This document shows positions 16,578 to 24,915 of a stretch of 26,146 nucleotides of DNA, one piece after another. The notes below the pieces were generated by a model, which worked only from the letters and a program-made list of their open reading frames with translations, was not told the origin of the DNA and did no database searches. A program made the position numbers and the translations under genes. Within the stretch, counting starts at the first letter, position 1. Every line of letters begins with the position of its first letter. Origin of the DNA: CAIUVD01 sp044338255 (GTDB taxonomy: Bacteria; Planctomycetota; UBA11346); contig JBIILZ010000054.1 of NCBI GenBank assembly GCA_044338255.1, positions 1 through 26,146 on the forward strand, written 5' to 3'.

Positions 16578-17419
16578 CAGCGCCCCGCCCGAGTTTCGAC
16601 CACGCCGGCGGCCAGCAGGCGCCGGACGGCCTCGGCCAGGGACTCTTCACTGCGCAGGCCGATCAGGCCCGCGCCACGGCCGGCCAGGGCCGCCTGCCAT
16701 TCGCCATGATGGCGCTGCAGACGCGCGCCGTAGGCCGCCACCGCCGCCGCATCGAGGACCAGGTCGAGGGCTCCACCCTCGCGATCTTCGAGGCGGCAGG
16801 CGCCGACCACCGGCGGGGCCACCTCTTCGGCGGTGAGGATCTGCACCAGGCAGAGCTGACCGGCGCCGGCGCCCAGGCGGCGGACGATGCTCGCACCGCC
16901 TTCGGCACAGAGACCATCGGAGACCAGGATCCGTTGCGCCCCGGGCAGCAGTTCACCGCTCGCCCCAGCCAGGCCCGCGGCCCCGCCGACGACGGCGGCA
17001 CGCAGGGCCGCGCGCCACGGCGCATCCGCACGACGCACCTCGCCAGCGCACAGCCAGAGGCGCGGGCGCACGCCATCGGCCTCGGCAAGGGTCGCCAAGA
17101 GCGCCGTCAGGGCGGTGGCGAGGGCCAGCTTGGCCGGAGTTGCGGCCATGCTGGCGGAGAGATCGAAGAACACTTCCACGCGCGGACTGACCTCCTGGCG
17201 ATGACGCCGAAGCACCAGCTGATCGGTACGCGCATACACGCCCCAATCGAGATGGCGCAGATCATCGCCGGGTGCGTAGGCACGGTGGTCGTGGAATTCC
17301 AAGGCCGCACCGGCACTGCGCCCGAGTCGCGCGCCGAGGCCGCTGCGTCGTCGGGCATCGACCCCCAAGCGCAGACGGGCGGCGGTCGCGGCCACCAGGC
17401 TTTCGTCCCAGGCCGGCAT
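16577..17419 (-). CDS. DUF58 domain protein
   Basis: A 280-aa protein with the DUF58 signature at about 40-76: LEFHDHRAYAPGDDLRHLDW, then GVYARTDQLVLRRHRQE. A VWA-like strand with a complete metal motif DLSASM follows at 86-91. DUF58 proteins occur with MoxR ATPases and BatA-type proteins; they are thought to act as cytoplasmic partners in complex assembly, with biochemistry unresolved. ATG 17419 is one base after the permease stop (TGA-C-ATG), and the TGA overlaps the next ATG, so it sits in the middle of a coupled operon. The length is near the family norm. Confidence 0.9.
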   Translation of the reverse strand: MPAWDESLVAATAARLRLGVDARRRSGLGARLGRSAGAALEFHDHRAYAPGDDLRHLDWGVYARTDQLVLRRHRQEVSPRVEVFFDLSASMAATPAKLALATALTALLATLAEADGVRPRLWLCAGEVRRADAPWRAALRAAVVGGAAGLAGASGELLPGAQRILVSDGLCAEGGASIVRRLGAGAGQLCLVQILTAEEVAPPVVGACRLEDREGGALDLVLDAAAVAAYGARLQRHHGEWQAALAGRGAGLIGLRSEESLAEAVRRLLAAGVVETRAGR

Positions 17420-17420
17420 G

Positions 17421-18965
17421 TCAGGCGCGCGCGTTGCGATCGCCGATCTCGGCGACGACGCGACGAGTGACCACCGTCAGGCGCCGGGCTTGCAAGGCGA
17501 CTAGCGCCAGCATCGGCAAGGGCAGTAGCAACGCCAGACCATCAAGACCCCCTAGCTCCTGTCCATGTTGTTCGAGCGCATGGTAGGTGACTCCCCAGCC
17601 CGGTGTCAGCCAGCGCAGGAAGGGATACGCAGCGTTGTCCTCGCCGACGACCATCGCCGCCAGCGGTGGCAGGATCACCCACACCGCGAGCACCGCGAGC
17701 ATCGCCACCCGCCGCGGCAGCGGGCCAGAGCACCAACGTCCGAAAAGATGGCGCGCACAGGCATCGATGACCAGCAGCACCAGCAGGCCTTGGCCCAAAG
17801 CGATCCACCCCAGCAAGGCCGGGCGCGGCTCCCGGGAACTGAGGACATACGCAGGCACGAGCATGGCCAGGGCGCTGGCGGCAAGCGCCAGGGTATACCA
17901 GCGGCCGCGTGCGGCTCCTGGTCCCAGCAGCAGCATGGCCCTGCGTCGCCAGCCATGGGCGCCGGCGATGGTCTGCGCTTGCCGCGGAGTCAGCGCGTAA
18001 TCCTCGCTGAAAGTAAAAAATCCTGCGACCAGCGTCAGCAGCACACCGACAAATCCCATCGCGGCCAAGAGTTCTTCACGTTGGCTCCGGCTCTGCCCAG
18101 CCCACAGCAGAATGCCGACCATCCACACGATTGCCAAACCCCAGACGATCGCGACCGCCGCCCGTGGCCGAGAGCTGCGATCAGCTGCCCGATGGGTCAG
18201 CAGCGTGGCCGAAAACACCAGGCACAACCACAGCAGCGAGGCCCACGCCGTGAGGTAGATGCCGGCGCCGATGAGGGCGTCCTTCTCGCCGGACACCACG
18301 CCATGCACGACCGTCCCGAAACCTCGGTCGAAGGCATTGAACTGCCATGAGGCGGTGACGGCCCAGCCGACGAACATCAGCAGGCCGATCAGTCCACCGC
18401 CGGCCATCCGCGCTTTCTTGCTCGGAGCCGCCGCCGCGAAGAGCAGGGCCACTGCCGCCGCCAGCACCCCGAGCATGGGGACGATGACCAAGGCCGCGAC
18501 GATGGTCAGCAGATCGAGGCCACGCAGCAGATAGGCCATGGCCAGAAACGGGGTCATGGCCGCGGTATAGAGCGCGCTCTGGGTCAGCGAGGCCAGCAAC
18601 AGCCCGCGCACCATGCGCTGCGGCGAAAGACCGGTGAGCTCGAGCAGATCCCAGGTGTCATCCTGGCGTTCTTGCGCCACCAGGCGATTGGTCGCCGAAC
18701 TCTGCACCACGATGAGCGCGAACGACCAGCACCAGCCGAGGGCGATGAACAGGTATTTGCCGTAGGGAGTTTCCGCTTTCGCACTCGCCGCCCCCGCTTG
18801 CGTGGCGAAGATCAGGGCTGCGACGGTCGAAATCAGCAACAGCAGCGAGAACACGCCGACGAAGACTTTGCTGCGCAGATCCTGACGCACGCAGCGCACC
18901 AGCATCGGATCAAGGCGATCGGCAAGACGCAGCGACCATTGATCAACCCGCGCGAGTAAGCTCAT
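17421..18965 (-). CDS. ABC-2-type permease-like membrane protein
   Basis: A 514-aa polytopic membrane protein with about ten hydrophobic helices. Residues 1-30 are a cytoplasmic start with basic residues. Residues 99-118 carry the cytoplasmic motif ERQDDTWDLLELTGLSPQRM after the second helix; many ABC-2-type permeases have such an ER-x-x-T-x-(D/E)-LL-xT-xLS motif. Their ATPase is usually encoded next door, but none is in this window. Upstream (minus strand) lie the palindromic element and then pyrG. ATG 18965 is preferred over an in-frame GTG at 18971; no strong ribosome site precedes either. It heads the DUF58/BatA/VWA operon, with one base to the next start. The substrate is unknown. Confidence 0.75.
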   Translation of the reverse strand: MSLLARVDQWSLRLADRLDPMLVRCVRQDLRSKVFVGVFSLLLLISTVAALIFATQAGAASAKAETPYGKYLFIALGWCWSFALIVVQSSATNRLVAQERQDDTWDLLELTGLSPQRMVRGLLLASLTQSALYTAAMTPFLAMAYLLRGLDLLTIVAALVIVPMLGVLAAAVALLFAAAAPSKKARMAGGGLIGLLMFVGWAVTASWQFNAFDRGFGTVVHGVVSGEKDALIGAGIYLTAWASLLWLCLVFSATLLTHRAADRSSRPRAAVAIVWGLAIVWMVGILLWAGQSRSQREELLAAMGFVGVLLTLVAGFFTFSEDYALTPRQAQTIAGAHGWRRRAMLLLGPGAARGRWYTLALAASALAMLVPAYVLSSREPRPALLGWIALGQGLLVLLVIDACARHLFGRWCSGPLPRRVAMLAVLAVWVILPPLAAMVVGEDNAAYPFLRWLTPGWGVTYHALEQHGQELGGLDGLALLLPLPMLALVALQARRLTVVTRRVVAEIGDRNARA

Positions 18966-19022
18966 GGGCACGCACCATGATGGTCCCCAACCGAAAGTCG
19001 ATCAATGCCCGCGCTGGAACCG

Positions 19023-19190
19023 CTAGGAGTCTGTCGGAGATAGGCGACCGAGGATGGCGAAGGGATCGTACGGCAGATCCAAGGCGGCAAGGCGGGCGGA
19101 TAGCGGGAGCTATCTGACCGTTTTGCCAACGCCGGAGCTGTCGTACGAGACCGAGTCAGCCGACCAAGCCTACCTCCGACAGACTCCTAG
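19023..19190. mobile_element. 168-bp palindromic MITE-like element
   Basis: The ends are a perfect 17-bp inverted repeat: CTAGGAGTCTGTCGGAG at 19023-19039 and its complement at 19174-19190. The two 82-base arms match in further blocks (TAGGC; TCGTACGRCAGMTCC; GATAGC) around an exactly central GGGA loop at 19105-19108, so the whole element can fold as one long imperfect hairpin. It has no coding capacity. CTAG at both ends may be a duplicated palindromic target. A second, diverged arm lies at 26031-26072. It fills the gap between pyrG and the permease and could also act as a transcript end for pyrG. The parent transposase is not in the window. Confidence 0.8.
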
Positions 19191-20863
19191 ACTTCGGTTT
19201 TTTCGCCCGACTTATGCTTGTAGGCCGCCCCCAGCAGACCGCGGAACAGCGGATGCGGGGCGACCGGGGTCGATTTGAATTCGGGATGGGCCTGGGTGGC
19301 GAGGAAAAAGGGATGGTCCTTGAGCTCGATGATCTCGACCAGCGACTGCTCGGGGCGGGTCGGATCGGGGATGTATAAACCAGTGAACTGCATGCCGGCG
19401 GCCTCGAACTGGGCGCGGAAAGCGTTGTTGAATTCGTAGCGGTGACGATGGCGCTCCTGGACGATGTCGGCGCCGCCGAAGAGCTTGCTGGTCTTGCTGC
19501 TCTTCTTCACCAGCGTGCAGGGGTACGAGCCGAGGCGCATGGTCCCGCCGAGATTGCCGGCGGCGACGATGTCCTTCTGCGAATCCATGACGACGATGAT
19601 CGGATGGGTGGTCTTCTCGTTCATCTCCGTCGAGTTGGCATCGGCGAAGCCCAGGACATTGCGGGCAAATTCGATCGAAGCGGCCTGCATACCCAGGCAC
19701 AGGCCGAGGTACGGCAGACGATGCTCACGGGCATAGCGGATGGCCTTGAGCTTGCCTTCGAAGCCACGCTTGCCGAAGCCGCCGGGGACGAGGATGCCGT
19801 CGATGCCTTTGAAGCGTTCCTGCCAGTTCTCGTCCTTCTCGAGCTGCTCGCTTTCGATGCGCACGATGTTGGCCTTCAGCAGGTGCGAGTACGCCGCGTG
19901 GTCGATCGATTCGGTGACCGATTTATAGGCGTCCTGATGATCGATGTACTTGCCGATGAGGGCGATGGTGACGGTGTCCTTGGGCTTGCGCACATGGTTG
20001 ACCATGAGATCCCAGTCATGGGTATCGCAGGGCTTCACGGGCAGGCCCAGACGCCGGCAGACGCTCTCGTGGATGCCCTGCTTCTGCAGCACCTGCGGCA
20101 CTTCATAGATGGTCGTCGGCACATCCGGCAGATCGATGACCTTGTCGAGGTCGACATTGCAGAACAGGGCGAGCTTGTCTTTCACGCTCTTCGACAGCGC
20201 CTTATCGGCACGGCAGAGCAGGAAGTCGGGGACGATACCGATCTCACGCAGCTTCTGCACCGAGTGCTGCGCCGGCTTGGTCTTGATCTCGCCCGCGGCC
20301 TTGATGTAGGGCACATAGACCAAGTGCATGAAGACCACGTGGTCGCGGCCGAGGTCATGACGCAGTTGGCGCACGGCCTCCATGAAGGGCAGGCCTTCGA
20401 TGTCGCCCACCGTGCCGCCGACCTCGCTGATGACCACGTCGACCCCGTCGCCACCGAGGGCGCGGATGTTGGATTTGATCTCGTCGGTGACGTGCGGCAC
20501 GACCTGCACGGTGCCGCCGTTGTACTTGCCGGAGCGTTCCTTCTGGATCACCGTCTGATAGATCCGACCGCTGGTGACGGTGGAGTTCTTCGAGCACGGA
20601 CTGCCGAGGAAGCGCTCGTAATGGCCGAGGTCGAGGTCGGTCTCGGCGCCGTCGTCGGTGACATAGACTTCACCGTGCTGGAACGGGTTCATGGTCCCCG
20701 GATCGACGTTGAGATACGGATCGAGCTTCTGGATGCGCACCGTGTAGCCCATGGAGATCAGCAGGCGTCCGATCGAAGCGCAGGCGATGCCCTTGCCGAG
20801 CGAGCTGACGACACCGCCGGTGATGACGATGTGACGGGTCTGGTGTGCGGAGCGCGAGGTCAT
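19187..20863 (-). CDS. pyrG: CTP synthase
   Basis: A 558-aa cytoplasmic enzyme that makes CTP from UTP, ATP and glutamine. The synthetase domain (about 1-275) shows SSLGKG (20-25), HGEVYVTDDGAETDLDLGHY and KTKPAQHSVQ. The class I amidotransferase domain (about 300-555) shows Cys389 in LGLCLGMQ and the His526/Glu528 pair in AQAHPEF. Length and order are normal. ATG 20863 overlaps the kdsB TGA (ATGA), so the two genes are translationally coupled; the product CTP is the KdsB substrate. The TAG stop at 19187-19189 lies inside the CTAG end of the 168-bp palindromic element, so the last codons directly abut the repeat. Confidence 0.98.
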   Translation of the reverse strand: MTSRSAHQTRHIVITGGVVSSLGKGIACASIGRLLISMGYTVRIQKLDPYLNVDPGTMNPFQHGEVYVTDDGAETDLDLGHYERFLGSPCSKNSTVTSGRIYQTVIQKERSGKYNGGTVQVVPHVTDEIKSNIRALGGDGVDVVISEVGGTVGDIEGLPFMEAVRQLRHDLGRDHVVFMHLVYVPYIKAAGEIKTKPAQHSVQKLREIGIVPDFLLCRADKALSKSVKDKLALFCNVDLDKVIDLPDVPTTIYEVPQVLQKQGIHESVCRRLGLPVKPCDTHDWDLMVNHVRKPKDTVTIALIGKYIDHQDAYKSVTESIDHAAYSHLLKANIVRIESEQLEKDENWQERFKGIDGILVPGGFGKRGFEGKLKAIRYAREHRLPYLGLCLGMQAASIEFARNVLGFADANSTEMNEKTTHPIIVVMDSQKDIVAAGNLGGTMRLGSYPCTLVKKSSKTSKLFGGADIVQERHRHRYEFNNAFRAQFEAAGMQFTGLYIPDPTRPEQSLVEIIELKDHPFFLATQAHPEFKSTPVAPHPLFRGLLGAAYKHKSGEKTEV

Positions 20864-21600
20864 GGGCGATTATTCCAGCGGGCAAGGAAAGCGTCGTAAT
20901 CTGCGCGCACGTCGATGCCGGGCACGGCGTGCTCAACCACGGCGCAGGCGATGCCGACACCGGCCTCGAGCGCACGCAGCTGTTCAAGTTTTTCGGTATG
21001 TTCAAGCGCACTCGCGGGCAGCTGCTGATAGCCCAGCAGGAGCGGGCGGCGATAGGCGTAAATGCCAAGGTGGCGATAGCAGGTGGGGCGTGGGCCGCCG
21101 CGATCGCGGTCGTACACCGCCGGCGCGCGCGTGAACCACAGGCAGCGATCGCCATGACCGAGTACGACCTTGACGTTGTTGGGGTTGTCCTGCTCGCCGG
21201 CACCCCCGGCCACGGCCAGGGTCGCCATGTCGGCCCAGGGGTGCCGCATCAGCAGATCTGCCACCAGACGGATGTGCTCGGGCTCCATTTCCGGCTCGTC
21301 GCCCTGCACGTTGACGATGATTTCGGCAGCGAGTGTGGCCGCGACTTCGGCGATGCGATCGGTGCCGCTGAGATGGTCGAGTCGTGTCAGTCTTCCTGCT
21401 ATTCCAGTAGTGGATATTGCAGCTAATAAAGCCTGATCATCAGCACAAACGATAACCGACTGTTTGCCAAAAGCTTGCGCGGCTCTTTTTGCTGCTGTTG
21501 CAATAATAGCTTCGCCGTGTTCGGCGAGCAGGAGCTTCTCCGGCAGGCGCGTCGAGGCGCGGCGGGCGGGGATCAGGACGGCGACGGTGAGTGTAGGCAC
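20860..21600 (-). CDS. kdsB: 3-deoxy-manno-octulosonate cytidylyltransferase (CMP-KDO synthetase)
   Basis: A 246-aa cytoplasmic enzyme that activates KDO with CTP for LPS inner-core synthesis, implying a Gram-negative envelope. The motifs are in family order: IPARRASTRLPEK (10-22), SGTDR (78-82), VNVQGDEP (96-103), YRHLGIYAYR, LEQLRALEAG and GIDVRADYDAF. Length is normal. The start is GTG 21600, directly before the first strand (TLTVAVLIPAR); no ribosome site is evident. The gene overlaps pyrG by four bases. Codons at about residues 34-77 (21370-21500) are unusually AT-rich, with AGA, TTA and ATA codons rare in the rest of the gene. Confidence 0.96.
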   Translation of the reverse strand: MPTLTVAVLIPARRASTRLPEKLLLAEHGEAIIATAAKRAAQAFGKQSVIVCADDQALLAAISTTGIAGRLTRLDHLSGTDRIAEVAATLAAEIIVNVQGDEPEMEPEHIRLVADLLMRHPWADMATLAVAGGAGEQDNPNNVKVVLGHGDRCLWFTRAPAVYDRDRGGPRPTCYRHLGIYAYRRPLLLGYQQLPASALEHTEKLEQLRALEAGVGIACAVVEHAVPGIDVRADYDAFLARWNNRP

Positions 21601-21734
21601 GAAGCGGGGGACGCTAACCCAGTCCCGAGGGTGTCAACGTAGCTGCGTGCGGACAGATATGGCACACCGCGAATCAGCGCTGCGCTGGATATGGTAAACC
21701 TCGACCCCATCCTCTGCCGGCAAGGAAACCTGCC

Positions 21735-22334
21735 ATGACTGCTTGGATCATTCTCCTCATCCTCTTCGTGCTCGCTCTGCTGGCCGTGGTCTGGGCGGTG
21801 AGCGCTTACAACGGGCTGGTGGCGCTGCGCAATCGCTTCGCCAATGCCTTCAGCCAGATCGATGTGCAGCTCAAACGCCGTCACGACCTGATCCCCAACC
21901 TGGTCGAGACCGCGAAGGCCTACCTCAATCATGAACGGCAGACCCTGGAAGCGGTCATCGCCGCCCGTGGCCAGGCCGTCAGCGCCGGCTCCAAGGCGGC
22001 GGCAGACCCTACCGATCCCATGGCTATGCAGGGCATGCTGGCCGCGGAGGGTGCCTTGAGCGCCGGTCTCGGCCGCTTGCTGGCGATCAGCGAAGCCTAT
22101 CCCAATCTCAAGGCTGATGCGACCATGATCCAGTTGACCGAGGAACTCGCCAGCACCGAGAACCGCATCGCCTTCGCCCGCCAGGCCTACAACGACGCGG
22201 TCATGGTCTACAACATCGGTCGTGAGCAGATGCCTGCGTCGATCATCGCCAATGCCTGCAACTTCCGGGCGGCGACGATGTATGAAATCGAGGACGCGAC
22301 GCATCGCCAGGCTCCCGTGGTCGCCTTCAGCTGA
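21735..22334 (+). CDS. lemA: LemA family protein
   Basis: A 199-aa membrane-anchored helical protein. One N-terminal helix (about 3-25) is followed by the LemA core: YNGLVALRNRFANAFSQIDV, then QLKRRHDLIPNLVETAKAYL, and later ENRIAFARQAYNDAV. AAGGA stands about 8 bases before ATG 21735. LemA proteins are long-helix membrane proteins of unclear function, often paired with an M48 protease as here, where the next gene starts 5 bases after the stop. A partnership in membrane-protein quality control is an inference from this pairing. Confidence 0.95.
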   Translation: MTAWIILLILFVLALLAVVWAVSAYNGLVALRNRFANAFSQIDVQLKRRHDLIPNLVETAKAYLNHERQTLEAVIAARGQAVSAGSKAAADPTDPMAMQGMLAAEGALSAGLGRLLAISEAYPNLKADATMIQLTEELASTENRIAFARQAYNDAVMVYNIGREQMPASIIANACNFRAATMYEIEDATHRQAPVVAFS

Positions 22335-22339
22335 TCACG

Positions 22340-24166
22340 ATGGATTTCTTCGACCATCAAGATGCTGCCCGTGCCGCCAGCCGGCGTTTGCTGGTGCTGA
22401 TGATCGTCGCCATCGGCATCATGCTGTTGCTGGTCAACTGGCTCGCCAGCGTGGCGATCGCCCTGCTGCGGCACCACGTGAGTGAGCCGGCGCTTTTCCA
22501 CCTCGTCGTCACCGTCGGCACCCTGCTGATCATCGGTATGGGCATGTGGTGGAAGCACCGTGAACTCGCCGGCGGCGGCCCGGCCCTGGCGGTGCAGCTC
22601 GGTGGCCGTGAAATCTTCCCCACCACCGCTGATGTCGATGAGCGGCGCCTGCGCAACGTGGTTGAAGAGATGGCCATCGCCGCCGGCATTCCGGTGCCAG
22701 CGGTGTTCCTGCTCAACAGTCTCGGCATCAATGCCTTTGCCGCCGGTCACCACCTCGGCGACAGCGCCCTGGCGGTGACCAAGGGCTGTCTGGTGCATCT
22801 CGATCGCGATGAACTGCAGGCGGTGGTGGCGCATGAGACCAGCCACCTGCTCAATGGCGATGCGCGGCTCAATCTGCGCATGATCAGCGCTGTCCATGGC
22901 CTGGTGTCAATCAGCCATGCCGGGCGCATGCTCATCGAGTCCTGGGATGAGAACGGTTGGAGCCCCGACACGCGCTGGTCGTGCCGGCAACGCGAAGGCG
23001 CCTTGGTCGGCGTCGGTCTGAGCCTGATCGTCATCGGCAGCATCGGTTGGTTGCTCGGCGAACTGGTACGTGCCGGCGTCTCGCGGCAGCGGGAATTTCT
23101 TGCCGATGCCTCCGCCGTGCAGTTCACGCGCAACGCAAACGGCGTCGCCAACGCATTGAAGAAGGCCCTGCGTCCAGGGATCGGCACGCTGGTCTGCCAT
23201 CGCCACACAACCTTGGCCTCGCATCTCTATTTCGCCACCGCCACCACCGGCTTCACCCAATGGTTGGCCAGCCACCCGCCGCTGCGCGAACGTATCCTGC
23301 GTATCGAGCCAACCTGGGATGGCTCGCTGCTGGTGCTGTCCTCGGCACGGCAGGCGCCGGTGGCACAACCTCCGATAGCCTCGGCTCGGCCGCGACCGAC
23401 GGCGCTCCCCAGCATCATGCCCGCGCAGGTCGATTTCGCCGCCGATCTGCTCCGTCAGCTCCCTGATGTCCTAGCCGTCGCCGCCGGCGAGGCGTACAGC
23501 GCGCGAGCCGCGGTGCTGGTCACCCTGCTGGCAAGCGACGCGCAGCGCTGCCAGGCACAGTTGATGCACATCGCTAGGATCGATGCGACCCTGGCGGCGC
23601 TGATGCTGCGCCTGCAGCCGGCGTGGCAGAGCCTAGAAGCCTCGACGGCGCGGCTGCCCTTGCTGCAGCTCGCGCTGCCCAACCTGCGCCGTCTCACTGT
23701 CGACCAACGCCACACCTGGCTTGAGCTGGTGAGCGCCACGACCCGCCTGGGCGAGCCGACCACGCGCCTGCTCGACCACCTGATCCGCAGTTACTTCATC
23801 AACCAACGGCCAACGCCTGAGTTCCATAGCTTCACACCGCTGTTGCCCGATCTGACCACCGCCCTGGGGGTGATCGCCCAGGCCTCCAGCGAACCACCTG
23901 CGGCTTTTGCCGCCGGCTGGGCCCGCCTGGAGATCGCCGGAGTTCCGCCCGGACTGCCGGCGGACGGCGATATCGATGCCTTGAACAGTGCCCTAGTTCG
24001 CATCAACCGCGCTAACTCCGCCATTCGCCGCCGAGTAGTCGATGCCATCGCCCATACCATTGCCGCCGATGGCCGCGTCAGAGCACAAGAGGCCGAACTG
24101 CTGCGCCTAAGCTGCACCACCCTGGGCACGCCGCTACCGCTGTTCCGCGATTTCCTGCTGACCTGA
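22340..24166 (+). CDS. M48 (HtpX-like) membrane metalloprotease with TerB-like C-terminal region
   Basis: A 608-aa membrane protein. Two helices (about 17-40 and 52-70) precede an M48 peptidase domain with the zinc motif HETSH (165-169, in VVAHETSHLLNGDA) and the third ligand Glu252 in SRQREFLADASAVQF. A third hydrophobic segment lies at about 221-241. Residues from about 360 form an added helical region ending in a TerB-like pattern (VVDAIAHTIAADGRVRAQEA, then ELLRLSCTTLGTPLP). HtpX itself is about 290 aa and lacks this tail. The gene follows lemA by 5 bases, so it is co-transcribed. It probably degrades or processes membrane proteins; the role of the tail is unknown. It converges with the zincin gene, 22 bases apart. 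Confidence 0.9.
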   Translation: MDFFDHQDAARAASRRLLVLMIVAIGIMLLLVNWLASVAIALLRHHVSEPALFHLVVTVGTLLIIGMGMWWKHRELAGGGPALAVQLGGREIFPTTADVDERRLRNVVEEMAIAAGIPVPAVFLLNSLGINAFAAGHHLGDSALAVTKGCLVHLDRDELQAVVAHETSHLLNGDARLNLRMISAVHGLVSISHAGRMLIESWDENGWSPDTRWSCRQREGALVGVGLSLIVIGSIGWLLGELVRAGVSRQREFLADASAVQFTRNANGVANALKKALRPGIGTLVCHRHTTLASHLYFATATTGFTQWLASHPPLRERILRIEPTWDGSLLVLSSARQAPVAQPPIASARPRPTALPSIMPAQVDFAADLLRQLPDVLAVAAGEAYSARAAVLVTLLASDAQRCQAQLMHIARIDATLAALMLRLQPAWQSLEASTARLPLLQLALPNLRRLTVDQRHTWLELVSATTRLGEPTTRLLDHLIRSYFINQRPTPEFHSFTPLLPDLTTALGVIAQASSEPPAAFAAGWARLEIAGVPPGLPADGDIDALNSALVRINRANSAIRRRVVDAIAHTIAADGRVRAQEAELLRLSCTTLGTPLPLFRDFLLT

Positions 24167-24188
24167 ATCAGCGACGCACGCCCGCTGC

Positions 24189-24776
24189 TTAACCCATGCC
24201 CAGGGATTCGAGATCCTCTTCGCCGAAACCGAGGTAATGGCCGAATTCGTGGTAGAGGGTCTGTTTGACTTCGGCCCTGAATTCCGAGGCCGTGGCGCAG
24301 CTATGTTCGTGCGCCCGGCGGAAGACGTAGATCGTCGGCGAGAGCTCGGGGTAGTCGTCACGCTCGCTGCGCAAGGGCCCGGAGAACAGGCCAAGGAGCT
24401 CCGAGTCCTCGAATTCCTCAAGCAGTTCACTCTCGGCGTAGTCGGCGAGGATGAGGGTCACATCGCCGAGTGATTCCTTGAGCTTGGCCGGCAACGCCTC
24501 GACCGCCGTCGCCACCACCTGCTGGAAGGCCACCCAACCGATGCGATACGGCGTGCCCACCTGATCTTCGCTACAGCGCGAGGCCTTGGCGAAGGCCTTG
24601 TCGGCGGCGATCAGGTCGTTGCTGCGCTCGAGGGCGCAGCCATAGACGAACCACGCGCTGCCATGCGTGGGGAACTGCGCCACGGCCTTTTCCGCGAGGG
24701 CCAGGCAGCCCGGCAGATCGGCCCGCTTATAGGCGACCCATACTGTTTTAACGACCTCCTCGACGGGACTTGGCAT
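24189..24776 (-). CDS. TPR-like protein with C-terminal zincin (PF06262-type) metallopeptidase motif
   Basis: A 195-aa protein. Residues about 1-70 form two or three helices with a TPR look (ADLPGCLALAEKAVAQFP, HGSAWFVYGCALERSNDLI). The C-terminus is the zincin signature: TLYHEFGHYLGFGEEDLESL with HEFGH at 176-180 plus a downstream Gly and acidic run, placed at the very end as in minimal zincins. Upstream, DDYPELSPTIYVFRRAHEH matches the beta strand before the active helix. PF06262 proteins are small (about 100-130 aa), so the extra N-terminal helical part is notable. ATG 24776 is chosen because codons before it do not continue the fold; the frame opens to 24860. The substrate is unknown. It is divergent from the cysteine desulfurase gene. 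Confidence 0.85.
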   Translation of the reverse strand: MPSPVEEVVKTVWVAYKRADLPGCLALAEKAVAQFPTHGSAWFVYGCALERSNDLIAADKAFAKASRCSEDQVGTPYRIGWVAFQQVVATAVEALPAKLKESLGDVTLILADYAESELLEEFEDSELLGLFSGPLRSERDDYPELSPTIYVFRRAHEHSCATASEFRAEVKQTLYHEFGHYLGFGEEDLESLGMG

Positions 24777-24915
24777 GGGCACATTGAACCAGCCATCCTT
24801 TTTTTCCAAGCGAATGCCTCGGAAGCGGAGAGCGCCCCCGGCCCTCGTAAAGCCGGGCATCCTACGTAGACTCGCGCCATCCGGCGTGGGACCTGCGCTG
24901 GCGGGGGAATATCCG

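Noticed and set aside
19442..20899. 485-codon plus-strand frame opposite pyrG
   Set aside because: It is antisense to a certain pyrG gene; its Asp/His/Val-rich translation is a typical mirror frame.
24775..24915. N-terminal extension of the cysteine desulfurase
   Set aside because: The codons overlap the divergent zincin gene's promoter region and the family starts at the YADYCATTP block; GTG 24916 has a ribosome site.
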